Shown here: in pieces, positions 34,266 through 40,851 of the stretch
How the letters are laid out: the number at the start of each line of letters is the position of its first letter
Numbering within the stretch: the stretch's first letter is position 1
From: Pseudomonadota bacterium
GTDB taxonomy: Bacteria; Pseudomonadota; Gammaproteobacteria; Burkholderiales; Burkholderiaceae_C
Assembly (NCBI GenBank): GCA_023460715.1
Contig: JAEWPH010000063.1
Location: 1-40,851 of the forward strand
Direction of reading: 5' to 3'
Length of the DNA: 40,851 nt
Made by a program: the position numbers and the translations under genes
The notes under the pieces: generated by a model
Seen by the model: the letters and a program-made list of their open reading frames with translations, nothing else
What the model was told of the DNA's origin: nothing
The model's database searches: none

Positions 34266-34535
34266 AAATGCGTGCACTCAAGTGCCGCCGGTCCGGTGCC
34301 ACTCAGTGATTACCCGCACGCAGCCTGTGAGGGCGGTGCAAGGCACCGTGCCGCCATGAAGGCAGTGAGGTAGCGAGGTGATCGCGCGCCGGGCAGGCAG
34401 GGCCGGCGCCGCGTGCGGGATGGGGGCGGAGGGGGGCGTGGTGCAGCGCGCGGTTGACGCGCAAACGCGCACACGCGGCAGCAGGGCAGGGCGGCGGCGT
34501 CTTCCCGGCCGTCAGCAGTGCGGCCGGGTGGCGCT

Positions 34536-35228
34536 TCAGGCGCCGGTGGCGGCGCGCGACGCTGCCAGGGGCGTGAGCGAATCGCGCAGGCGGTCTCGCA
34601 CCAGGGGCTGGTCGGGGTTCAGCGCAGACTCCACATGGCCGATGTGGGCCAGCAAACGCTCGCGCGCCAGGGCCGTGTCGCCAGCCTCCAGCGCCTCGAC
34701 GATGGCGGCGTGTTCGGCGCACGATTGGGCGGCTTCATGGCGCGATTGGTAGAGCGACGCCGCCAGCGTGGTGCGCGCCGTGAGGTCGCGCAGCATGTCG
34801 CTCAGGGTGCGGTGCCCCATGGCTTCGGCCAGGCAGACGTGGAAGTCGGCCAGCAGGAAGGAGCGCGTGGCGGCATCGGCCGCGTCGATGGCCTGCCGCT
34901 CCTCGGCGATGTGCGCGCGCAGCCGGGGAATGACGGACTGCAGCGGGCGGCCTGCCTGGGCCAGGATGCCGGATTCGATGATGCGCCGGGCCGAGAACGC
35001 ATCGCGCGCGTCTTCCACCGACGGCTCCACCACGTACCAGCCGCGCCGGGGCCGCACCTCGATGAAGCCGCGCGCCTGCAGCTGCATCAGCGCCTCGCGG
35101 ACCATGGTGCGGCTCACGCCGAACAGATCCGCCAGCTCCTGCTCGCCCAGCCGCTCGCCGGGGGCGAGTTTCTGGGCCAGGATGGATTCCACCACCTGTT
35201 GCGCGATCTGGGTCTGGTTGATGCTCAT
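34536..35228 (-). CDS. GntR-family regulator, FCD subfamily (third)
   Basis: 230 residues. Winged helix at about 5-70 (QQVVESILAQKLAPGERLGEQELADLFGVSRTMVREALMQLQARGFI) and FCD domain (about 80-215) with FHVCLAEAMG and HAAIVEALEAGD. Its start is 44 bases after the chemoreceptor stop, so they may share a transcript, and it precedes the NCS1-racemase pair. It is the best candidate to bind the TTTGTATACAAA sites. Confidence 0.92.
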   Translation of the reverse strand: MSINQTQIAQQVVESILAQKLAPGERLGEQELADLFGVSRTMVREALMQLQARGFIEVRPRRGWYVVEPSVEDARDAFSARRIIESGILAQAGRPLQSVIPRLRAHIAEERQAIDAADAATRSFLLADFHVCLAEAMGHRTLSDMLRDLTARTTLAASLYQSRHEAAQSCAEHAAIVEALEAGDTALARERLLAHIGHVESALNPDQPLVRDRLRDSLTPLAASRAATGA

Positions 35229-35272
35229 GAAGGAAAGGGTGCGCGCAGCGGGGCCGTGCGGTCAAGGCCGCG

Positions 35273-37099
35273 TCATCGCAGCCGCAGGGTATCGCCCGCG
35301 TCGCGGCGGTCGAGCGTGAAGCCGGCGACGGTGCGCGACAGGTGGTGGGCCTGTTCGTTGAGCACCGAGGACGCCGCGGTGGATTCCTCCACCAGGGCGG
35401 CATTCTGCTGGGTGGCGCGGTCCATCTCGGCCACGGCCTGGTTGATCTGGCCGATGCCCATGCTCTGCTCGTTCATCGATCCATTGATCTCGCCGATGAT
35501 CTGCGCCACGCGCTGGATGCCTTCCACGATCTCGCCCATGGTCTCGCCCGCGGCGCGCACACGCTCCGTGCCGGTCACCACGCTGGCGCCGGAGGCGTCG
35601 ATCAGCGTCTTGATCTCCTTGGCGGCGGTGGCGCTGCGGTGCGCCAGGCTGCGCACCTCGGCGGCCACCACGGCAAAGCCCCGGCCCTGCTCGCCGGCGC
35701 GGGCGGCTTCCACGGCCGCATTCAGCGCCAGGATGTTGGTCTGGAAGGCGATGGAGTCGATCACGCCGATGATCTCGCCGATCTTGGACGAGGCGCCGGA
35801 GATTTCATCCATGGTGCTGACGGCGCTGCCCACCACCTCGCCGCCCTTGGTGGCCGAGGCGCTGGCCGCATTCGCCAGGCGCGTGGCCAGGGCCGCGGCC
35901 TCGGCGGACTGCTTGACGTTGACGGTGAGTTGCGACAGCGAGGCCGAGGTTTCCTGGATGGCGCTGGCCGAGCCTTCGGTGCGGTTGGACAGATCCTGGT
36001 TGCCGGCCTTGATCTCGTCGGTGGCGGTCTTCATCGATTCCACGCCGCTCTGCACGTCCTTGAGCACCGTGCCGATCTGCTCCACGAACTGGTTGAACGA
36101 CTTGGCGATCTGCGCCACTTCGTCGTTGCCGTGCACGGGCAGGCGCTGGGTCAGGTCGCCGCCGCCGGAGCCCACGGTGTCCATGGCATCACGCACCTGC
36201 GACAGGCGGCGGAACGAGGTGGCGGTGAGCGCGGCCGACACGGCGGCGGCGATCAGGGCCAGAACGACGATGGCGACGGCCAGCGTCTGCAGCACGCTGC
36301 GCAGGCCGGCCGTGGCCTCCGCCTTGTCCAGCGCCACGACCAGCAGCCAATCGGTGCCCTGCACGGCGCGGGCCTTCAGCAGCTTGGCCCGGCCATCCAG
36401 CTCCACTTCGAGCGGTTGCTGGGCGGTGGCGAGCGCCGTCAGCGCCGCGGGCGTGAGCAGGGCGGAGATCTCGGCGGCGGGCTTGAGGATGAGCTTGGCG
36501 TCGGCATGGGCCAGCACCTGGCCCTCGGTGCTGACGACGAAGCCCAGGCTGTTGGGCGTGGGCCGGATGGCGGCCACCACATCGCGCACGCCGGTCAGCG
36601 GCACGGCACCGCTGATCACGCCCTGCAGGGCGCCGCCGCGCAGCATGGGCGCCACGAAGGCTACGTAGGGTGTGCCGGTGCTGGAGTCGCCATAAGGCTT
36701 GGTGACGGTGAGCTTGCCGGCCTGCACGGCGGCCTTGTACCAGGGGCGGGCCGTGGGGTCGTAGCCTGCGGCCGTCTGCGTGGTGGATTTGAAGGTTTTG
36801 TCTTCCCAGCCCACGGTGGTGATGGGGAAGCCGCTGGCCTTGCCCATGTGCGCCGCGTAGTCCTGCGGGTCGCCCTGCTCAATGGCGGCGGCCGCGGCCG
36901 TCACGGCCAGCGCCTTGGACGCCACCCACTGGTCGATGGCCATGGTGTTGCCGGCCGTGATCGCGTCCAGATCCTGTTCGATGGTCTGGAAGGTGCTGGT
37001 TCGGGTGATGCTGTAGGTGGCGGCACCGGTGATGGCCAGGGCACAGACCACGGTGGCGGTGCTGATGGCAAGGATCTTGGAGCGAAGGGTTTGAAGCAT
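35273..37099 (-). CDS. Methyl-accepting chemotaxis protein with dCache-like sensor
   Basis: 608 residues. TM1 about 7-30, a large periplasmic double-Cache-like sensor to ~265 ([33 protein letters not shown]), TM2 about 268-292, HAMP about 294-346, and the signalling coiled coil with the hairpin tip [28 protein letters not shown]. No C-terminal CheR/CheB pentapeptide is present (ends TLRLR). It sits between the DctA-like symporter and the GntR gene, with a TTTGTTTACAAA box ~96 bases upstream, suggesting it senses the compound this locus imports. Confidence 0.93.
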   Translation of the reverse strand: MLQTLRSKILAISTATVVCALAITGAATYSITRTSTFQTIEQDLDAITAGNTMAIDQWVASKALAVTAAAAAIEQGDPQDYAAHMGKASGFPITTVGWEDKTFKSTTQTAAGYDPTARPWYKAAVQAGKLTVTKPYGDSSTGTPYVAFVAPMLRGGALQGVISGAVPLTGVRDVVAAIRPTPNSLGFVVSTEGQVLAHADAKLILKPAAEISALLTPAALTALATAQQPLEVELDGRAKLLKARAVQGTDWLLVVALDKAEATAGLRSVLQTLAVAIVVLALIAAAVSAALTATSFRRLSQVRDAMDTVGSGGGDLTQRLPVHGNDEVAQIAKSFNQFVEQIGTVLKDVQSGVESMKTATDEIKAGNQDLSNRTEGSASAIQETSASLSQLTVNVKQSAEAAALATRLANAASASATKGGEVVGSAVSTMDEISGASSKIGEIIGVIDSIAFQTNILALNAAVEAARAGEQGRGFAVVAAEVRSLAHRSATAAKEIKTLIDASGASVVTGTERVRAAGETMGEIVEGIQRVAQIIGEINGSMNEQSMGIGQINQAVAEMDRATQQNAALVEESTAASSVLNEQAHHLSRTVAGFTLDRRDAGDTLRLR

Positions 37100-37194
37100 G
37101 GCGCGACGCTGGAGGGAAGCCCGCGCACCCCGGCGCGGGGCGAGCGGATGAGGAACGGAAAGCCAGTCGCTAGATATAACGCAAAACCGTTGCT

Positions 37195-37206
37195 TTTGTT
37201 TACAAA
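37195..37206. promoter_or_regulatory. GntR-type operator candidate, site 3 (chemoreceptor)
   Basis: TTTGTTTACAAA, a near-palindrome differing from the perfect site by one central base, in the 129-base gap upstream of the chemoreceptor gene. Confidence 0.5.
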
Positions 37207-37228
37207 TAAGGGGCCGGTCCCGCCAAAT

Positions 37229-38512
37229 TCATCGCGGATCAGACGGTGGCAGCGGCTGGCGGTCCAGCACGGCGCGGGCGCGCTCGCGATCGATGTCTCC
37301 CTCCCAGGCGGCGATGGCCACGGTGGCCACGCAGTTGCCGATCAGGTTGCCCAGGGCGCGGGCGATGCCCATGAACCAGTCCACCGACAGCACCAGCACC
37401 AAGCCGATCGCTGGAATCGCTGGAATCGCATGCAGCGTGGCGGCCAGCACCACGATGGCCGAGCCCGGCACGCCGTGCGCGCCCTTGGAGGTGACCAGCG
37501 AGATCGCCAGGATGGTCAGCAGGTCGGTCATGCTGATGGGCGTGTTGGTCGCCTGGGCGATGAACACGGCGGCCAGCGTGATGTAGATGGAGAACGCGTC
37601 CAGATTGAAGGAGTAGCCCGTGGGGATCACCAGGCCCACGGTCGAGTCGCGGATGCCCAGGTGCTTGAGCTTGGCCATGATCTGCGGCAGCACGCTGTCG
37701 GACGAGGTGGTGGCGAACACCACCGCCAGTTCTTCGCGCAGGTAGCGCAGCAGCTTGAACAGGCTGAAGCCCGACAGCCGCATGATGAGCCCGAGCACGA
37801 CCACCACGAACAGGAACACCGCCACGTAGAACAGCGCCACCAGCTGCCCCAACTGCTTGAGCGAGCCTACGCCGTACTTGCCCACGGTGAAGGCGATGGC
37901 GCCCAGCACGCCCAGCGGCGCCAGGCGGATCAGCAGGCCCATGATCTTGAAGAGCACCAGCGACAGGTCTTCGATGAGCCCGCCCACGCGGGCGCCGCGC
38001 TCGCCCAGCAGCGCCAGCGCGATGCCGAAGACGATGGAGAACAGCAGCACCTGCAGCACGTCGCCGCTGGAGAACGCGCTGATGGCGGTGGTGGGAATCA
38101 GCTTGAGCAGGAAGTCGCTGAAGCCGCCGCTGGCCAGCTTGTCGGCATTGGCGGCGTAGGCGCTCATGGCAGAGGCGTCCAGCGCCTTCGGGTCCACGTT
38201 CATGCCCACGCCGGGCTGGAACACGAAGGCCAGCACCAGGCCCAGCACCAGTGCGATGGTGGTGATGACCTCGAAGTAGATCAGCGACTTGACGCCCACC
38301 CGGCCCACCCGCTTCAGATCGCCCGTGCCGGCAATGCCGTGCACCACCACGCAGAACACGATCAGCGGGATCAGCATCTTGATGAGCTTGATGAAGCCAT
38401 CGCCCAGGGGCTTGAGCTGCACCGCCGTGGCGGGCCAGACCAGCCCGATCACGACTCCCGCCACCAGGGCGAGGACGACCTGCCCGAAAAGAGACCTGAA
38501 GAAACGCGCCAT
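37229..38512 (-). CDS. DctA-like dicarboxylate/amino acid:cation symporter
   Basis: 427 residues, about eight helices and two re-entrant loops of the DAACS family. Diagnostic segments: LIPLIVFCVVVHGIAG, the serine-rich hairpin FATTSSDSVLP, GYSFNLDAFSIYITLA and TSKGAHGVPGSAIVVLAATL. DctA proteins import succinate, fumarate and malate with cations; glutamate is an alternative. The frame is open to 38554 but the family start MARFFRSLFGQVVLAL is at 38512. A CTTGTATGCAAG box lies 31 bases upstream. Confidence 0.92.
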   Translation of the reverse strand: MARFFRSLFGQVVLALVAGVVIGLVWPATAVQLKPLGDGFIKLIKMLIPLIVFCVVVHGIAGTGDLKRVGRVGVKSLIYFEVITTIALVLGLVLAFVFQPGVGMNVDPKALDASAMSAYAANADKLASGGFSDFLLKLIPTTAISAFSSGDVLQVLLFSIVFGIALALLGERGARVGGLIEDLSLVLFKIMGLLIRLAPLGVLGAIAFTVGKYGVGSLKQLGQLVALFYVAVFLFVVVVLGLIMRLSGFSLFKLLRYLREELAVVFATTSSDSVLPQIMAKLKHLGIRDSTVGLVIPTGYSFNLDAFSIYITLAAVFIAQATNTPISMTDLLTILAISLVTSKGAHGVPGSAIVVLAATLHAIPAIPAIGLVLVLSVDWFMGIARALGNLIGNCVATVAIAAWEGDIDRERARAVLDRQPLPPSDPR

Positions 38513-38543
38513 TGCCTCTGCTCCACTCTGTTGGATTGCAAAT

Positions 38544-38555
38544 CTTGTATGCAAG
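38544..38555. promoter_or_regulatory. GntR-type operator candidate, site 4 (DctA-like symporter)
   Basis: CTTGTATGCAAG, pairing at five of six positions, 31 bases before the symporter start. Confidence 0.5.
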
Positions 38556-38650
38556 AAATGTAGGCAAGAGGAATGCGCGAACCAAACGGGAAAACCCGCG
38601 GTGTGTCGCCCATGCGGCTTGGAGATCGCGGCGAACGCGGTTCAGATAAG

Positions 38651-38693
38651 AAAATGGCTCCAGCCCTTGCGCTGCAAGCGCCACCTGCTATTA
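38651..38693. repeat. Dispersed palindromic repeat, copy E
   Basis: AAAATGGCTCCAGCCC, a short CTTGC-GCT-GCAAG stem and GCGCCACCTGCTATTAAA, a decayed form of the other copies, adjacent to the terminator of the gamma-glutamyltransferase gene. Confidence 0.5.
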
Positions 38694-38723
38694 AAAAAAG
38701 AGAAAGCCGCCCGAAGGCGGCTT
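38692..38723 (-). terminator. Rho-independent terminator of the gamma-glutamyltransferase gene
   Basis: On the minus strand, AAGCCGCC-TTCG-GGCGGCTT then TCTCTTTTTTTA, about 60 bases after the stop. Confidence 0.88.
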
Positions 38724-38782
38724 GAGGGAGCGAGGCAGGAGGGCGGCCGGGGCATGCAGGAGGCCCCGGCCGGCCGGGCGCG

Positions 38783-40648
38783 TCAGTAGCCCAGCGTCTT
38801 GCCGTCCGGGTTGCGCGGGTCGGAGTAGCCGTACATCGCGCCGCCGCGCAGCTGGATGGTCTGCGTGCGGCCCATCGACGCCTTGAGCTGCACGTTGTGG
38901 CCTTTGGCCTTCAGCAGCGCGATGGTGTCGGGGCTCAGGCCCTTTTCGATGCGAAGCTCGTCCGGCGTCCACTGGTGGTGCACGCGGGGCGTACTGGCGG
39001 CCTCGGCCGGGTTCATGTTGAAGTCGATGGTGTTCACCACGGTCTGCAGCACGGTGGTGATGATGCGGGCGCCGCCCGGGCTGCCGGTCACCAGCACGGG
39101 CTTGCCGTCCTTCAGCACCATGGTGGGCGTCATCGACGACAGGGGGCGCTTCTTGGCGGCCACGGCGTTGGCGTCGCCGCCCACCAGCCCGTAGGCGTTG
39201 GCCACGCCGGGCTTGGCCGAGAAGTCGTCCATCTCGTTGTTGAGCAGGATGCCCGTGCCCTTGGCGACGATGCCGCTGCCGAAGTTGGTGTTCAGCGTGT
39301 AGGTCACCGCCACGGCGTTGCCGGCCTTGTCCACCACCGAGTAGTGCGTGGTCTGGTCGCTTTCATACGGCTGGGGCTGGCCGGGCTTGATGCTCTTGCC
39401 GGAGCGGGCCACGTTCGGGTCGATGGTCTTGGCCAGCGATGCGGCGTAGTTCTTCGAGGTCAGGCCCTTGAGCGGGATCTTCACGAAGTCGGGGTCGCCC
39501 AGGTACTCGGAGCGGTCGGCGTACGCCAGCTTCATGCTCTCGGCCATGTAGTGCAGGGTCTGCGCGCTGTTGGGGCCCCACTGCGACAGCGGCAGCGGCT
39601 CCAGCATGTTCAGGATCTGCACCAGGTGCGGGCCGCCGGACGAGGGAGGCGGCATGGTCACGATGTCGTAGCCGCGGTAGGTGCCGGTGGTGGGCACGCG
39701 CTCGACGACCTTGTAATCGCGCAGGTCGGCCAGCGTGACGGCGCCGGCATGCGGCTTGGTTTCCGCGGCGATCTTCTGCGCGATGGCGCCCTGGTAGAAC
39801 GCCTTGGCGCCCTGCTGCCCGATCAGGCGCATCGACTGCGCCAGGTCTTTCTGCACCAGCGCATCGCCGGCCTTCAGCGGCTCGCCGTTCTTCCAGAAGA
39901 TGGCGCGCGTGGCGGGCCACTGGCCCATGTTCTTCTTCTCTTGCTGCAGGATCTTGGCCAGCGTCTCGCTGACCGGGAAGCCCTTGTCGGCCAGCTCGGC
40001 GGCCGGCGCGATGACCTTGGCCAGCGGCATGGTGCCCCAGCTCTTGAGCGCATGCTCCATGCCGGCCACGGTGCCGGGCACGCCCACCGCGTAGTGCGTG
40101 TACAGCGACTTGCCGTTGACCACGTTGCCCTTGTCGTCCAGGTACATGTCGCGCGTGGCGGCCTGCGGGGCCACCTCGCGGAAGTCCAGCGCCACGTTCT
40201 TGCCGGTCTTGGCGTCGTGCACCACCATGAAGCCGCCGCCGCCCAGGTTGCCCGCGTTGGGCAGGGCCACGGCCAGCGCGAAGCCGATGCCGACCGCCGC
40301 GTCCACGGCATTGCCGCCTTGCTTGAGGATGTCCAGGCCGATCTTCGAGGCCAGTTCCTGCTCGGTGGCCACCATGCCGTTCCTGGCCACGACCGGATGG
40401 AACACGTCCATGTCGAAGGCGTACGCCGCGGCGGCGGCCTGGGCTGCAGCGCTCTGCTGCACGGCCGGGGTGGCGGTGGGCGCAGCAGCAGCGGGCGGCT
40501 GTGCGGGCGCGGCGGCCCCGGCCGCGGGGTGGGCGGGCGTGGCCCCGGTCTGCATGCTGTCCCGCTGCGCGGGGTTGGTGCTGCAGGCGCTCAGGCTGGC
40601 CAAGGCCAGCGCCAGGCTGCTGGCGAGCAGCGTGTGTCGAAGTTGCAT
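38783..40648 (-). CDS. ggt: Gamma-glutamyltransferase, predicted lipoprotein
   Basis: 621 residues. A lipobox (LSAC, C22) precedes a ~55-residue Ala/Pro/Gln-rich linker. The N-terminal large subunit includes GGNAVDAAVGIGFALAV and NLGGGGFMVV. The autoproteolytic nucleophile is T433 (DQTTHYSVVD), as in E. coli, giving a ~189-residue small subunit, and PLSSMTPTMV and TGSPGGARI complete the active site. It cleaves or transfers gamma-glutamyl groups from glutathione and related peptides outside the cytoplasm. GAGGAGA precedes the ATG at 40648. Glutamate released might feed the nearby symporter (inference). Confidence 0.95.
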   Translation of the reverse strand: MQLRHTLLASSLALALASLSACSTNPAQRDSMQTGATPAHPAAGAAAPAQPPAAAAPTATPAVQQSAAAQAAAAAYAFDMDVFHPVVARNGMVATEQELASKIGLDILKQGGNAVDAAVGIGFALAVALPNAGNLGGGGFMVVHDAKTGKNVALDFREVAPQAATRDMYLDDKGNVVNGKSLYTHYAVGVPGTVAGMEHALKSWGTMPLAKVIAPAAELADKGFPVSETLAKILQQEKKNMGQWPATRAIFWKNGEPLKAGDALVQKDLAQSMRLIGQQGAKAFYQGAIAQKIAAETKPHAGAVTLADLRDYKVVERVPTTGTYRGYDIVTMPPPSSGGPHLVQILNMLEPLPLSQWGPNSAQTLHYMAESMKLAYADRSEYLGDPDFVKIPLKGLTSKNYAASLAKTIDPNVARSGKSIKPGQPQPYESDQTTHYSVVDKAGNAVAVTYTLNTNFGSGIVAKGTGILLNNEMDDFSAKPGVANAYGLVGGDANAVAAKKRPLSSMTPTMVLKDGKPVLVTGSPGGARIITTVLQTVVNTIDFNMNPAEAASTPRVHHQWTPDELRIEKGLSPDTIALLKAKGHNVQLKASMGRTQTIQLRGGAMYGYSDPRNPDGKTLGY

Positions 40649-40741
40649 AGGGATCTCCTCGGTGATGCGGTGGCCTTCGCATGCCCTTGTGACGGCGAGC
40701 ATGTCCCAACCCCGCGAGGAGTGTAGGCCGCGCCCCGGCAC

Positions 40742-40851
40742 GGGCGGGCTTTTAGAACGTGTTCACGATCTTGCAGGGGCCGCGCAGCGGCGTTTGCGGG
40801 AGGGGATGCAAGGCGCGGTGCGCTGCCAATAGCTCGGCTATTGGCAAGTGC
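40742..40851. other. Right-edge intergenic region with hairpin
   Basis: No gene is visible. A perfect stem GCCAATAGC-TCG-GCTATTGGC (40825-40845) and an upstream GAAC-GT-GTTC dyad (40755-40764) lie here; the region continues past the window edge and may be part of a dispersed repeat. Confidence 0.45.

Larger units (their letters stand above)
34180..34535. other. Intergenic region, NCS1 / GntR
   Basis: 356 bases with no gene. It holds the operator candidate at 34254-34265 and must hold the NCS1 promoter; TTGAGT about 17 bases before the TATACA inside the palindrome is a possible -35, which would put the operator over the -10. Confidence 0.45.

Noticed and set aside
35342..38563. A 1073-codon open frame on the plus strand
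   Set aside because: It runs antisense to the chemoreceptor and symporter genes, both with complete family motifs. Its protein is His/Gly/Gln/Arg-rich without domain patterns, a typical GC-rich shadow.
1..40851. tRNA, rRNA, CRISPR, prophage or insertion sequence
   Set aside because: No cloverleaf ends, spaced direct repeats, integrase, transposase or phage structural motifs were seen on either strand by eye.

Overview
The window is GC-rich, tightly packed bacterial DNA with no tRNA, rRNA, CRISPR array, transposase or phage gene. It looks like a beta-proteobacterium of the Comamonadaceae (Acidovorax-like). The reasons are two Bug/TctC-type binding proteins, two THI5-like nucleobase-type binding proteins, several FCD-type GntR regulators, a general porin of the Neisseria/Bordetella type, and five dispersed copies of a short palindromic element (core resembling AGCTGC..GCGC..stem..GCGC) that I associate with this family. 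Family assignment is inference.

Layout. 1-3.8 kb: the C-terminal half of an MFS exporter (cut by the left edge), a PAP2 phosphatase, a diacylglycerol-kinase-type lipid kinase and a class III phosphodiesterase. 3.9-5.4 kb: a divergent histidine kinase and single-domain response regulator. 5.4-10.7 kb: a ureD standing apart from any urease structural gene, then a minus-strand set of THI5-like binding protein, nucleoside deaminase and isopenicillin-N-synthase-like dioxygenase, with a second dioxygenase divergent from it. 10.8-12.4 kb: a glycine-rich RRM protein, an infA (IF-1) and two small conserved or hypothetical proteins. 12.5-14.3 kb: a hydroxypyruvate-isomerase-like enzyme and a patatin lipoprotein. 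14.4-17.8 kb: a complete THI5-like ABC importer with a second nucleoside deaminase. 18-21.1 kb: LysR regulator, divergent enolase-superfamily enzyme and TctC binding protein. 21.1-26 kb: an MRJP/lactonase-like lipoprotein, a porin and a malic enzyme-phosphotransacetylase fusion. 26.4-30.9 kb: GntR divergent from a DapA-family lyase, TctC, DhaK, DhaL operon. 30.9-40.7 kb: seven minus-strand genes, reading right to left gamma-glutamyltransferase, DctA-like symporter, chemoreceptor, GntR, NCS1 transporter, Asp/Glu/hydantoin racemase, GntR.

Two themes stand out. (1) Nitrogen-heterocycle scavenging: two deaminases, two non-heme iron oxygenases, a racemase of the hydantoin type, an NCS1 transporter and a THI5-like ABC system. 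A shared TTTGTATACAAA-like palindrome lies upstream of the ABC importer, the NCS1-racemase pair, the chemoreceptor-GntR pair and the DctA-like symporter, which suggests one GntR regulon coupling chemotaxis, uptake and catabolism. (2) Sugar-acid or small-ketose use: an enolase-superfamily enzyme with unusual active-site positions, a DapA-like lyase and a DhaK-DhaL kinase with no DhaM, each paired with a TctC binding protein; the GntR-DapA operon carries twin CTGACATGTCAG-type operators. Substrates in both themes are unproven.
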